Assembly (NCBI GenBank): GCA_008828725.1 | Contig: MEHQ01001115.1 | Span: 78,673-142,672 of the forward strand | Reading direction: 5' to 3' | Source of the DNA: Saccharina japonica | Taxonomy: Eukaryota > Sar > Phaeophyceae > Laminariales > Laminariaceae | Length of the DNA stretch: 64,000 bases | Shown: in pieces, positions 1-11,157 of the stretch | How the letters are laid out: each line of letters starts with the position of its first letter | How positions within the stretch are numbered: position 1 is the first letter of the stretch | The notes under the pieces: model-generated | Told to the model about the DNA's origin: nothing | Seen by the model: the letters and a program-made list of their open reading frames with translations, nothing else | Database searches by the model: none | Translations under genes and position numbers: made by a program

Positions 1-1273
1 TGTCCTCACACACCTCTTCTTATATACCATACATGGCTACAAATAGTAGAACCACGCTATCACGTAAACTCGTCGGAACACTATAGTATACCTGGTACGT
101 TTATTTCAGACTGTTTAATTTTAATTTTAATTTAATTTTAATTATTTCTTCCCCCACAAATAGACACACACTTCCTGAATTCTACAGCCTCAGATTGTGT
201 CCCCCTCATACGGGATGTACATCCTACATGAGGACATATAAAATCCGTAAGTACGCGCGATCGAAGTATTACACTCAGCTAGCAAAGATGAGCTTCGACG
301 GAATCCTCGAGCTCACAGCTGTTGTTTTTTTAATTTTGTAATATACGAGTATGCCAATTGCACTGGAAAATACGATCAGCATTGTTGTTTGTATTACGAA
401 GAGAAGTGGGTGCTTGATTTGTTGGTTGTTCTCATCGCCTCTTTGGCCATCAGACAATGAATGTCAGATACTGCGTCAGGTAGCAGGCCGAGGATGCGCG
501 GGTACTATTGCGCCGCCGTGTATTATTTGCTTTAGCTGTAGTACTTCATACTGGTATCAGGTATTTTTCAGTGCAAGATAGTTACTGTTGAGTCTTTGTC
601 GCCTCTTGGCGATGTGTTTGCTTCGTGGGCAAAATTCAATCTGCGTTGAGTTTCGTGGGCTTTGGTGCTTTCTTTATTTTTTCTTTCAAACAGAGTGCCT
701 CTGGCGTGCGTTGACTTCGTAGGTTATTAAAGGGGCCTATTTTAAGTGTCGTGTGTTCTTATTAAAAGAGGCATGTCGTTCTTTCAAGGGGTTTTATAGC
801 TGAGGTATATACTGGTGTGGGAAGTTTTATGGCGTTATTCATATGATGCGGGGAGGAGTTTTGGCGTCTTGGGTACAGCCGTAAAATATCCATTGGAAGA
901 GTATGTTGCGTTTCTTGGCGGATTCTCTTCTCGAAGGGCATGAGTTTTGCCTGTTGACAGCCAAGTTTCTGTGCCGTTTGTGTGCTTTTCAACCGCGCCG
1001 AGAAACTATCGTCTCAATGTCAAGCATCCACATGCTCTTCTCGTTTGGCGATATTAGTTATCAGCCATTGTTATCGCCGTTAAAGTCTTGGATTGGATTC
1101 ATTGATCGAGCGGCGTCAGCCGCAGAACCCTTGTATAAATATATGGATTGTGGGCGTGTTCCGCGTTAAAGCCGGATTTGCCCTGGGAACCTGAAAAAAA
1201 AAACAAAAAATCGAAAACTGTTTTTTTGGTTCGCTCTGAGAACCCGAAAAATTCCGTTTAAAAACCTGCTCAC
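1..1273. other. No supportable gene; AT-rich flank
   Basis: Only short open frames with no recognisable domain occur here. A low-complexity run of TTTAA-type units lies at about 116-148. A 60-codon minus-strand frame at 275-457 contains one hydrophobic stretch, but nothing else supports it as a gene. Confidence 0.5.
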
Positions 1274-1310
1274 AAAAAAAACAGTTCGAATTGCGCCGAA
1301 CTGTTTTTTT
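1274..1310. repeat. Perfect 14-bp hairpin with A/T flanks
   Basis: The arm AAAAAAACAGTTCG at 1275-1288 is exactly complementary to 1297-1310, leaving an 8-base loop. The neighbouring A-rich and T-rich stretches (1190-1330) repeat the word CGAAAACTG. It resembles a bacterial terminator in shape only; in this eukaryotic context it is more likely the core of a small palindromic repeat. Confidence 0.6.
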
Positions 1311-1334
1311 CGAGGCATTATTCCCGAACCTTTT

Positions 1335-1735
1335 TTGTTTTGCGCCATTCTCCAATCGACTCCGCTTGGCCGATTTAGAGGGGGTAAAGCTTCTCGGAAA
1401 GTTGGTCAGGCCAAAGCTCAGGTTCCCCTCCCCTCTTACATGAGCGCCGCTCGAGCTGGGCTGGCGGCAGCCGTGTCAGGGCCCGGCAAGTGCGAACGCG
1501 AAGTGCCTATTGGACAGACAACCTGGCTTATTAAGCGAACCTGGAGGCTACATGCTCGCGGGGTCAAATTGACCACAACGCTTGATAAGAAGCACCCCAA
1601 CAGGATCTCCAGCACGCAAACGACCCACGTTCAGAACAATGAAGAAGCTCTGAGCTTGGAAGCCGCGGAGCGTGCTGAACTAATTCTCAAGCCGAAACGA
1701 GATTGATGAATAAAGGCACAGCAGCGGCAGCCTGG

Positions 1736-1810
<75 letters not shown>

Positions 1811-3571
1811 GCGAACAAATAACAAGCGGAGAAGGAGGGCAAGCTCCGCGAGGTTTGGGCGGAGTTCAAGATGCACAGCAAGCTCTACATGGCCCACCAT
1901 GCGATCGCCAGGTGGCAGAAGAACTGCCACGGGCTCTGTTTGGACACGTTCAAAGATGGCGACATCGTCATTGAGACGGACTTCATCGAGAAATACACGC
2001 ACATCCCCAGGGTTGAGGGTACGTGCCCAAGGTACGCTCATACCACCCTCATGGTAGCAAGCGTGCACTTCAGCCCGCAGGTGTGGGAGGGGGGCGGCAG
2101 AATACACCTGACCGAGACGTGGACACTTGCTTCCGAGGATCCTGACCACGACTTCGACTTCCACCTGCATGCACTAGGTGTGATCGCCGACCACTATTTG
2201 CGTGAAGACGGAAGTGCTGCGACTGCCACCGCTCGGGAGGAACACCGGATGCCCCGCATGCACATGCTCACGAACGGCTGCGCCAAGCAGTACAAGGCAA
2301 GGCGAAAATTCCAGTTTATGTCCGACAGCGTGCGGCAGGTCGGCCTCATCATGGAGCACCACTTTGCGGCAATCTCTCACTTCAACGGTTGCCACGATGG
2401 TATCGGCGGGGTGGCTAAAAACGCTATGAGAAACTCCGAGCTCCGAGATGTCTTCGTCACTGGTGCGGACGGCGTGGTGCGCTTCTTGGAAGGGTGCTTT
2501 CATCACATTGGGGGCAAAACGATACAGGATTATCTCGCAACGTGGTCTCCGTATCGATATCAGACGTGTGCACGTAAAGCTATTTGGATCGCCGCCGGCG
2601 ATATACCTGCCGAAACAAGACCTCAAAGGCATCGAGGGTATTTACTCGACGTACCTTTTCGTCGGAGCCAACGCGGGAAAATGCGACGCACCCAGCACGA
2701 CGTGCGATATGGAAAAGGACTTGGCGGCGGCGGCGGAGGTGGAGTCGGGAATAGTGGGCGGGACGGGGCTCAGCGGTTTAGTGGCGGGGCCGTGGGAGCC
2801 GGGGGAGGCGCAGAAGGGCGAGGAGGAGGGAGAGGAGGAGGAGGAGGAGGGAGAAAAGGACAAAGAGGACGGGGACGAGGAGGAAGAGGAGGAGGGGGAG
2901 GAGGAGCAGCGCAGAAAGCGTGGCAGCAGGGTGAGGAAAAGGAGCGCGAAGGCCATGGCTTGTGGTTCCGATGACGAGGCGGGAGGTGAGAAGGAACAGT
3001 TGGTGGGGGGTAGCAGGCGTGGCAGCAGGGTGAGAAAGACGAGCGCGAAGGCATTGGCTTGCGACTCCGACGAGGAAGAAGAAGATGAGGAGGACGAGAA
3101 CGAGGGGGGGTCGGGAGAAGATGAAGAGGACTCAGAAGAGGAGCGGAGGTGAGGTCGGGAGAGGGGGGGTCCGAGGAGGAGGGCCCTGTGTCGGGGGAAG
3201 AGCCGGCAGTTTGCGTCAGGAAGGTTGTCTCGAATCACAAACTGTACACCTGTTTGGCGTCTTGTTTTTGCTCAGCCTGCCAGCTGCGTCAATACGACGG
3301 ATGCTATACCCACAGCAAGTACCCGGGTCTCGTCCCAAGTTTCCAAGTCGGTGTAGTACAGGAGACGGTTATCATGGACACTGGGGTGGCTCCTACTGGC
3401 GATGGCAAAGAACCTGCGAAAATCGGTTTTGGCAAGAGAGAGAAAGTCTGTGTGATGGAGAGGATTACTGGTACACAGGCCGGGGCCTCTACTGCGGCAG
3501 AACATAGAGGTATCGTTGTCAATGCGTGTCTTCTGTATGCGGCGGTCTTTATACGTGTAGCCGGCGTGTAA
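1335..3571 (+). pseudogene. Decayed transposase-like gene with poly-Q tract and acidic tail
   Basis: The best coding stretch is frame 2 from 1871 to about 2560. It contains TNGCAKQYKARRKF and, further on, HFNGCHDGIGGVAKNAMRN. This spacing resembles the DGCxxQYK...HGKxxxDGIGG pattern of a DDE/RNase H-like transposase-related family (recalled by pattern, not searched). The first Asp is Asn here, so activity may be lost. Coding quality then moves to frame 3 (about 2560-3152), a region ending in long Glu/Asp runs with two copies of RRGSRVRKxSAKA, and back to frame 2 (3149 to about 3370) with a Cys-rich segment. An in-frame TAA lies just after the CAG tract, and a related frame at 1335-1706 precedes it. 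The stop and frame changes suggest a pseudogene, though an intron near 2530-2570 is possible. Confidence 0.5.
1739..1807 (+). repeat. (CAG)23 trinucleotide repeat
   Basis: Twenty-three uninterrupted CAG units read as poly-Gln in the frame that leads into the transposase-like region, and as poly-Ala or poly-Ser in the other frames. The purity suggests recent expansion and a likely length polymorphism. Confidence 0.95.
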
Positions 3572-3970
3572 ATATACGTGTAGTCTAAGTGTAAATATTG
3601 TGCATCATGCCTGGGGTATCAGTTTACTTTAGGACGGCGGCGGTAGAAGTAAGACTGACATGTGTATCCCTTATAACTCCATATTAAGGTGGAACCAGAC
3701 AATTCTAACAACGGATTCGATATCCCCGACCCACTTGCATCCTACGCTGAACAGTTGAGCTTGATCGGAGAATTTTTCAAAACCGGGGATTTTTTTGTAC
3801 TGTCCCCGCTTTCTTGATGTTCGCATTTTCCTTACGGGAAAGGATAAAATGCGTTGAAACCCGGGCATCAACCATTCAGTTGGGTTTTTACCCATCACAG
3901 AGTATCACAACTATGATCCAAGGTTACGTGAAAATAAATCAGAGCTTAGGGGGGGATGGTATCAAACCGC

Positions 3971-4001
<31 letters not shown>

Positions 4002-4199
4002 ATAAAATCAGGCTTTAGCGCGGAACACGCCTGTGGCGTTGTGTTCCTGTACCCGGTACGTTGCATGTCACTTACCCGTTCATTTACCGTCATTTGCTTT
4101 ATGTGTTTTGTTTGTTTGTTTCGGTCTTTACAGTCTGCGACCACAATATTATTTGAACTTCTCTAGAATCAGGATTCGCGACAGGCACAGGGTGTCAAG
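3572..4199. other. Intergenic, with a C30 homopolymer
   Basis: No gene was seen. A run of 30 C bases occupies 3970-3999; its length may be an assembly approximation. The last eight bases (4192-4199) are the left target-site duplicate of the adjacent MITE. Confidence 0.6.
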
Positions 4200-4746
4200 C
4201 AGGGCGTTAATAAGTGGTTCGGCGTCTGTTGCGCGCAGCGCAACACGCCGGTGGCGCGTGTTGCGCGCCGCAGGCGCGCAAGCCCCCCGCAGGGGCCCCC
4301 GGAGGGCCCCCCCGGAGGGCCCCCGGAGGGCCCCCGGAGGACCCCCGAAGGGCTCCCGGAGGGTCGCCGGAGGCGGAAAAATTGCGATCTATGCGCGAAT
4401 ATACGCCTCAAAACTAAGTAAAAAGCAATTTAATTTACTGTTGGCTACGGCGAATAGCCAAAGATGCCTAATATTTGTTTTTGACTATGGCGAAAAGGAC
4501 AAGGGGCCTAAAATATGTTCAATTACGACTAATCATCAAGAAAAAAGACCCCCCAAAACTTGTCTCGCCTCCGGCGAGAAAAAAACGCGCAACAAACATT
4601 ATCGCCTGCGGCGAAAAAAGTTGCGCTCCCAAAAACGCGTGTTGCGCTGCGCGCAACCAACCTCGCGGAGACTGTTGTTGCGCAAAACGGTTATTTTTAC
4701 CAAATGTTGCGCCAGCGCAACAGCGCAACACCTAATTAATGCCCTG
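4200..4746. mobile_element. Non-autonomous hAT-like element (MITE), 547 bp
   Basis: The left end CAGGGCGTTAATAAGTG and the reverse complement of the right end, CAGGGCATTAATTAGGTG, form terminal inverted repeats. The element is bracketed by the exact 8-bp direct repeat GTGTCAAG at 4192-4199 and 4747-4754. An 8-bp duplication with CAGGG termini is the hAT-superfamily signature. The interior is not transposase. It is a GC-rich palindromic region full of GCGCAAC words, plus a GGAGGGCCCC minisatellite. Long open frames crossing this element are products of its base composition. Confidence 0.8.
4283..4373. repeat. GC-rich minisatellite inside the MITE
   Basis: Degenerate 10-12 base units of the form CCCCCGGAGGG are repeated about seven times. 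The block lies wholly inside the hAT-like element. Confidence 0.75.
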
Positions 4747-4842
4747 GTGTCAAGTAGTTTGGTACGAATAACAATGTGGAGACAACACACACGGGGCAGC
4801 CGGGCTATTTGTAGTTGGCCTGAGAGGGCAATGTTAGGAAAA

Positions 4843-5468
4843 GGGCAGCGGCCAAAAAAAGGTATACCTGGTCCATCTGCGTCCAAAAACAGGTACATAA
4901 TTAAAATCAAGTCAAAAACGCACTCCACGTGCCCTGACATTGGTCCAAAACTCGTTTTACCTGTTTTTGCCTCTTTAAAACCCAGGTATACCTGGTTTTG
5001 TCTACTCTGCTTGACTTTCACCTTTTTGTTTGTCGTTTTTAAGCCACTCAGAGCCCCTTCATAGTTCCACCCTATGCCCCCTATACAAATGCCGACGTAC
5101 GCGGAGACCCCCTCCTCCCTTCGCACCTCGCACTACACGCCACTCGAGCGACACGCATATCTGCCTGCACACGTCCGCGGAAATAATACGAGATAGAAGG
5201 CTCCCCTTCGGGATTGTGGCTGACTTGGAATACCCAAGGGGTGTCGCAAGCTGAGAAGGGAGGATACAGCAGCAGGCGTTCGTTCCTCGTACTGTTAATT
5301 GCAGCTACTCGTGTACGTAGCCACCGGGCGAGCACGAAGAACATGAAAACACTCTACTTTGCGTTGCAAGGAACGGCAGGTTCGTGGGGTGCGGTTTAAA
5401 CTTGATTTTAGTATGTACCTGGTTTTGGCCCCGAACGCACAAGGTGTACCTGTTTTTGGCCGCTGCCC
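4843..5468. mobile_element. Inverted-repeat (foldback) element with arms of about 86 bp
   Basis: The segment 4843-4929 matches the reverse complement of 5383-5468. Both begin GGGCAGCGGCCAAAAA, pass through CAGGTACATA and AAAATCAAGT, and end near CGCACYCCACG, with small internal differences. The 453-base centre holds no recognisable protein. No clear target duplication was found, so this may be a foldback element or two inverted copies of one short repeat. Confidence 0.6.
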
Positions 5469-6472
5469 TCAGGAAGACCAATGAAGGGGCCCCTTCGGGC
5501 AAAAAAGAAAAGAGTAAAGTATAAAACAAATCCGTTTTTGTTTTCAAGTCGCAATATTATTTCTGGGATAATTGCAACCTTTTGATGACTCCCGACGTAC
5601 GAAAAACAACATTTCTCCAGTTAAAATGCTCAATCAGATTCCCGATGAGTAGTTTGAGAGAGCATACGTCATGGTCAACATTTGTTTGTCTACTTTTGGA
5701 TGCAAAACAACGATCCATTAGGGACACCAGCCGCTAACCACGCCTATTGTGTCATTGACTTGTACCCTGCCTAACTGCTTCTGTATAGGTACGCTCATCT
5801 TGTACGCCACCGTCGGGGAAATCGCGAAACCTTCCTTAGACACTCCCGGATCTGCTGACACTCCAGCTCGGGCACTCACATAAGGCATACATGATGGAAT
5901 GCCTGGATATGCGAAAGAACGATAAAACTATGACGAATCGTTGAAATACGGATGCATACCAGATATTTTAATGCAAGCATGCAGCATGCCCGCTTACTAC
6001 AAAACGGTACACCTTACAACAAACTACCTAATAATCAGAATACCACCCAGCACCACCAGGTTTGTTATATACGGGGAACCATGCGACTCTTTTGGCACCA
6101 GTTGGCACGTTGGCACTGTAGAACAAAACCACGAGAAACCTAAAACAAACTGTGATAATATGTATAATTTTCAAGATTCTTGGGGGTAGGGTGTGAGGTG
6201 TGGCGAATGTCATTTAAATCCCGTGTGCGCTAGCTCCCCTCCAAGCTGGAAACACCACCAACATGGTGGCCCTTGATGGCATTTTCCTTGAGCAATAACG
6301 TATAGTCTCGCTCAAGGACCCCGCCTTCCTATTCCCACACGGTCAGAGCCGTCAGGTCGTTCGAAGCGTCCAGCGATATATTCATCGCCATGGCCCCACA
6401 TCACCGCAAATCGAGATCTGCGAATCTATCGCTGCGATGCGCTGCGGTTCGAGGCACGTTCATACATGCATA
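5469..6472. other. No supportable gene
   Basis: Open frames are short and lack domain-like content. The stretch contains further copies of the TACCTGG-type word found throughout the left third of the window. Confidence 0.45.
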
Positions 6473-6812
6473 TGGTCCGTCCGATCAAAATTTTACTTAA
6501 CTGACTACCCACTTTATCTCGCGCAGTTTTGAGAGTTGACAGGTGAAACAACGTCAGCAGGAACCGGATGACCAAGAGGAATCCAAATCCGGTCTTAAAA
6601 TTGAAATCGGAGATAATTGTCGTTTTTTCGAAGAAATGTTTCCGAAATGTTTCCGAAATGGCCCCGAAACGGCATATAATTGCCCCGAAATGACGCATAA
6701 GTGACCCGACATGCCCCCAACATCGTTACTCCTCCCCACGTCTTGTTTCCGTACAGCTAAGACGTTCATACACACGAGCACAACATTTAGTCCTAATATA
6801 TTTTCATCTTGA

Positions 6813-6993
6813 TCAACTCTCAGTGGAAAGGAATTTCGACTCGTTAAAGCGCCTAGTAACCATCTCAATGGCCGAATTGTGATAAATCGTCCGGTCTCGC
6901 TTCGAGGCGGCGAGGGCGACCTTCTCTTTGATCCTCCTGCACTCCTCCGGGGTTGCGGCCCCACTCTGAGCATCGATGACGGAGTCTGATCGG
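6813..6993 (-). pseudogene. C-terminal coding relic of unknown protein
   Basis: Read on the minus strand, this stretch gives a hydrophilic open frame including EECRRIKEKVALAASKRDR and EMVTRRFNESKFLSTES before a TGA at 6813-6815. An in-frame stop lies just upstream, so it is at most a last exon (a possible acceptor is the CAG near 6994) or a transposon relic. I do not recognise the family. Its position inside the candidate terminal-inverted-repeat element suggests, but does not prove, a transposase C-terminus. Confidence 0.3.
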
Positions 6994-7155
6994 TCCGTGG
7001 ACGGTTAGCGGCTGTTCCACTCCTTGAAATCCCGGTATTTCAGGTAGGCCGAAAGACAAGACCACTACGTATAGGCTTCGATGTACAACCAGGAGTGCTG
7101 TTCTGTTGTGGTGTATATACTTGTGTAGTTCGTTGCTCTGGTGTGGTAGTCGGTC

Positions 7156-7263
7156 GCCCCGATGGTCTAGAGGTAACCTCGAACGCTTCTGAACGTTGAT
7201 GTCTGGAGTTCGAATCTCACGTGGGTCGGACTTTTGAGTTTGTTTGCAAAAAAAAAAAAAAAA
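7156..7263 (+). pseudogene. tRNA-like retroposon with poly-A tail
   Basis: A pol III A-box-like sequence (TGGTCTAGAGGTA, 7163-7175) and a B-box-like sequence (GTTCGAATC, 7208-7216) have tRNA spacing. An anticodon-arm-like palindrome AACG...CGTT encloses CTTCTGAA. The acceptor and T stems are only partly complementary, so a functional tRNA is unlikely. A run of 16 A follows at 7248-7263, as expected for a retroposed tRNA pseudogene or the head of a tRNA-derived SINE. No target duplication was recognised. Confidence 0.45.
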
Positions 7264-7323
7264 CGGAATCAACTGCTGAGAGCGTCAATTAATAGTAGCG
7301 TGGGTAGGCACAATTCGATGCGA

Positions 7324-7502
7324 GTCGACGAGGGAAGGAAAGGCTGAAGTCTTCTCGCGATAAAAATGCAAGGCAAGAACCGTAGTGGGGGAGGAGGGAG
7401 AGGAGCCTACTTTGTGACCCCGGATCTGAGTTACGACTAGGGAGGAGAGAGAAAGGAAGGGCGAAGATAATAAATGGGATGGACAAAAAAAAAAAAAAAA
7501 AA
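7324..7502 (+). repeat. SINE-like dispersed repeat, copy 1 (poly-A end)
   Basis: This matches the repeat at 9491-9717. The shared core includes CGCGATAAAAAT, GAGCCTRCTTTGTGACCCCG and GATCTGAGKTACGACTA, in the same order and spacing. Copy 1 ends in a run of about 18 A. A shared body with different simple-sequence tails suits a SINE-like retroposon. Confidence 0.5.
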
Positions 7503-8062
7503 GTGTATCAGTCTAATGAGGGCGAGTGTGGAGTATGTCCCGCTCGGGATGACCCCATCTTTGGGAGCATATTTCTCACTCCACGGTCCACGGAGTTTTT
7601 TCGGTAATGAGAAAACCATGGATGATACAGACGAAGCTAATTCCCCCGAATCCGTAGAGTTTTCAACGGTTTGCTCGATCAAATTCGCTGTATAAAGCTG
7701 GGAAAATCACGTCGGGATCACGGGTTTTTTGCTGATTTCATCGCCGAAAAAAGTGGTTGGGAAAAAAAAATGAGATGTGTCCACGTCTTGCCTTGGCTGA
7801 GATCTGTTCAAATCCACTTTCAGAAAGAAAAAAAAACCCATTCAACCACAGAAAAGCTGAATAAATATTGATGAAATATTTTTCAAATAGCTATTTTGTC
7901 CGAACCCCAAGAAAAAGAAAAAAAAAAAGATCGGGCCATCGTAATCATCTGTATCAGGGCTTTTCCACGGTATATTTCATGATACGTGGATGTGCGTCAG
8001 ACCTGCGGAACAACTGAAACTCTGTGACCTCACTTGTTGTGAAAATTTGATCGGACGGACTA

Positions 8063-8413
8063 TATATCTATATATCCTCTGCGACAACGGTCTGAAGTAC
8101 CGGAGCCGTTATACTCGTACTGCACTGATTCTCTCCGCAGCCCGGAAAAAACTAAACATCGTAATGATTTTGGAGTGCTTTTTTCGATATCTCACGGAAG
8201 TTTTTGTTCGTTAGGGGGGGGGGTACTAAAACCAAGTGAAAAAAAATTAAAAAAATGATTTTTTTTTCCCCCCATTTTCTTATTTCACCATGTGATCACA
8301 ACCGTTGCAACGGTTTCCTATTCCGACCTTGTGGGGTGTGGTGTGTCGTTTTGTCTTTTTTCTGGACGCCCCTGCCGTAATGGTTTTGGAGTTTTTTTTT
8401 TTGTTTCGGGTGC
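8063..8413. other. Low-complexity intergenic stretch
   Basis: A-rich, T-rich and G-rich homopolymer runs dominate (G run near 8213, A/T runs near 8238-8270). No coding feature was seen. Confidence 0.5.
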
Positions 8414-8653
8414 TTGGAAAGGGGAAGGGGTTCAGTTGACGACTTTCGTTTTATTATTTATTATTCGAAAATGCTTTATTGGAAAAGAAAAGGTCTCCTG
8501 GCCAAGGACTACACTGTTTTGGAGAGGGAGCAGCTTACTTGGGACCCTGATGTGGCCTTCGGGGGAGTTTGGGCAGCATCTATCTTATATTGGAGTGCAG
8601 TGCACTCTGGCAGATCCGTTAGTGACGACCATCTCGCACCTTGCAAATTCTAA
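8414..8653 (+). CDS. Weak candidate short ORF, 79 codons, unknown
   Basis: The frame contains KGLLAKDYTVLEREQLTWD followed by a moderately hydrophobic segment and ends at a TAA. Its composition looks more protein-like than the frames around it. No domain is recognised, no partner exons were found, and another frame is also open across the same stretch. It could be a single exon or chance. Confidence 0.15.
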   Translation: MERGRGSVDDFRFIIYYSKMLYWKRKGLLAKDYTVLEREQLTWDPDVAFGGVWAASILYWSAVHSGRSVSDDHLAPCKF

Positions 8654-9490
8654 TTTTTATGGGTTTCTCGGCTTCAGCCCAAATTCGTACCTGTAAATTA
8701 TCGAACTCGAACGCATCTCAGGTTGATGTTCCTAAATATGTGACATTCTTGACATGTATCGCGTACTACAGCAGTACTACTGATTTACGTTTTTTCACCC
8801 ATTTAGGACTGCAGTCCCGATGTGCGGACGAAGCACTAAGAATTGGACACGAACTACGTATTTATTTTTTAGGCAGTGCAGTTCCAAAAGGGTCAAAGTT
8901 AAAAGGGAGAAACATCGAAAGAAACGGACACAAATTAGTCGAAAAAAACAAACTGTCGTGCCCCCCCAGACGAAGATGTATGTGGCGAGGCAGTAATACA
9001 AACCAAACAATGAAACGTGAACAATACCCTGCACGCTTCAACTGGAAATACCGACCAGGCAGAGCTGACAGGGGTCCAGCAAGTATAAAGCGGCTAACCC
9101 TCCAATGACACCCCTCGATATGTTGTCTGATGGCTATCATACTTCTCCAACCCACAACTTGCGTCAATCAGGATGTATCTTCGTGGAAATACTATACATA
9201 TACTGTATGCACCACTACGAGTAGCATATATGCGCTACTACTAGTACTGTATCATATATGCGCCACTATTATTGATTGATAGGTCACATCGTTGTTGAAC
9301 ATGTTTATAATGACAGGTGAATCTCGTCGCTGTTAGAGTCAAGGTTGTGGTTTCGAGCCCCCCTGAGTGCATACTCGTAGGGACCTTTTCTCGCAAAAAC
9401 ATACCAGGTATACCAGGTATATTTATACTGAAGTATATCTTGACTACTAGCTGAAAGCGCGAGTGCATGAGTTAACAACATTCAATAATA
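8654..9490. other. No supportable gene
   Basis: Open frames lack recognisable features. Several ACCAGGTATA words occur near 9404-9420. Confidence 0.45.
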
Positions 9491-9679
9491 ATCGACGAGC
9501 GTTGGGAACGCTAAACCCTCTGCGCGATAAAAATCAAAGCACGAACGTACGTACTACTGTAGTAGTGTGGAGGAGGCAGAAGAGCCTGCTTTGTGACCCC
9601 GGATCTGAGGTACGACTATGGAGGGAGAGGGACAGAAGTGAGAATATAATACATGAAAATGAAAATGAAACTAACCTTG

Positions 9680-9717
<38 letters not shown>
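9491..9717 (+). repeat. SINE-like dispersed repeat, copy 2, with (ACT)n tail
   Basis: This is the partner of the repeat at 7324-7502. It ends in an A-rich spacer (AAAATGAAAATGAAAC) and a pure ACT microsatellite of about 12 units at 9681-9717. Retroposon tails often seed microsatellites. Confidence 0.55.
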
Positions 9718-10323
9718 ATGGTTATGCGTATACGCACGTGGTTGGTGGTGATCCCCCTCTGCTATTGGCTACCAGGTATATCGGTTCATCCTGTACCTCG
9801 ATTGTTGTTCACCCTCACATGGCTGGAAGGCGTTATGGCGATGTTTATCATCCCTATTGAAGTGGGACTTACTCGCCCCTTCCATCATAACTTGTCCGAG
9901 CCACCAAGCCTCTTCATTCTGTGCCCAATACACGTGAGTCACCCGACAACGCCAGGAACACCAACCTGAGTCCCATCAAGGAATGAATGATGATAGTCGC
10001 TGTACAGATAGCAATCGGCTTTCTCTTAATAATGGTTTACACGTACTACTTGGTTCAGTCATGAAGTAGAGAAGACCAACGGCCTGCTTCGGCCAGGCCT
10101 ACTGTTTTTCGAATAATACTACTCTGTACTACTACAGACGAAAACCAACCTTAATTGGTACCTGGTATGTACCAGGTATTGTTTATGCAAGTGGCCCCTA
10201 CGCACGTAATGTTTGTTTTATACAGTGACGTCCCAATCAGTAATCTGTTGACGATGGCCGTACTGCCGCGACGGGCATTTGGTTCGCCTCGGCGAGCTAT
10301 TATAGCGAATTTAATCCAAGAGT

Positions 10324-10656
10324 GTGACAACACAGGAGGACACCATCATCGACATAATAATCGTCCTCGTCACCGCAACAAACTGTAGCCTGGTGGTGCT
10401 ACTTATAGTGCTGGAGGCGACCGCCTTCAGTGTCCTATATATCTGCTGGGTGAACAAGTTGTGCACCCTTTACAGGCAGTTAGTCTCTCGTGTTGGGCAG
10501 ATTTGGTATACGTTACGCGCGCTTCGTGATACTGCTCGTGGAGGAACCCAGTCATGTTTTGTCCCACTTACACGAATAATTCAAGGAATAATTATCCACC
10601 ATGAATCACACGCTCTTCTGCCCACCTCATATATGAGGTACCTGGTATTACAGTAG
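10324..10656 (+). CDS. Candidate small membrane protein ORF, 110 codons
   Basis: The frame opens with MTTQEDTIIDIIIVLVTATN, followed by a long hydrophobic region (about residues 8-46, enough for one or two membrane passes), then a basic segment. No family is recognised. The surrounding DNA is repeat-rich, and the last codons run through a GGTACCTGGTAT repeat word, which argues against a conserved gene. Confidence 0.2.
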   Translation: MTTQEDTIIDIIIVLVTATNCSLVVLLIVLEATAFSVLYICWVNKLCTLYRQLVSRVGQIWYTLRALRDTARGGTQSCFVPLTRIIQGIIIHHESHALLPTSYMRYLVLQ

Positions 10657-11157
10657 CGCGCCTCACATGAAAATCTATCACTTTTTGTGGCAGCTACAAG
10701 GACAAAACCCCAACAGCAGTGTGTCGTCCTTCCTGCCCTTCACCATGTCCGAAAAGCGGCATCCCCACGGTCATAGTTTTCCCGGGGCTCTCTGCGCCCC
10801 ACACCATCTCGAGCTGCGCCCGGGACGAGTGTCGATATCGATATGCAGCCCCCAAAAATGGTTGCATTGCCCTGGTTGTTGATCACTTGGTGTGTTTGGC
10901 GTACAGTAGTATATATTACCACACTATAACCATAACGTTGGATTGTACATACATCGTACGTGCATTTTAGTCGAGATATACTATTAATACTACTGTACTA
11001 CTGCTGTAAAACCCATTCGAGCTTTTTGTGCAAGTCGACGGGTAGAAAGGAAGGTTTACTGTGAAGAACACACACACACACTGTTATTACATTATTACGG
11101 AAGACCATAGTAAATAGGACCAAATACTGATTGTAAAAATTCGGACACATATATTAT

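Larger units (their letters stand above)
6473..8062. mobile_element. Candidate 1.6-kb terminal-inverted-repeat element
   Basis: TGGTCCGTCCGATCAAAATTT at the left matches the reverse complement of AAATTTGATCGGACGGACTA at the right with about two differences. TA dinucleotides adjoin both ends, which would suit a mariner/Stowaway-type duplication, but a TA is weak evidence. A C-terminal coding relic on the minus strand and a tRNA-like retroposon lie inside. Two dispersed copies of one short repeat would look the same. Confidence 0.3.

Noticed and set aside
1274..1310. Rho-independent-type terminator
   Set aside because: The shape fits, but the window is clearly eukaryotic with introns and no bacterial gene nearby.
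1631..2170. Minus-strand frame with poly-Leu
   Set aside because: It is the complement of the CAG tract and of the transposase-like frame.
4033..5064. Long open frame of 343 codons
   Set aside because: It crosses the hAT-like MITE, its GC minisatellite and part of the inverted-repeat element. The frame is open because of repeat composition and has no domain.
7156..7232. Functional tRNA (Gln or Arg anticodon)
   Set aside because: The acceptor and T stems have several mismatches, the anticodon loop would be eight bases, and a poly-A tail follows.
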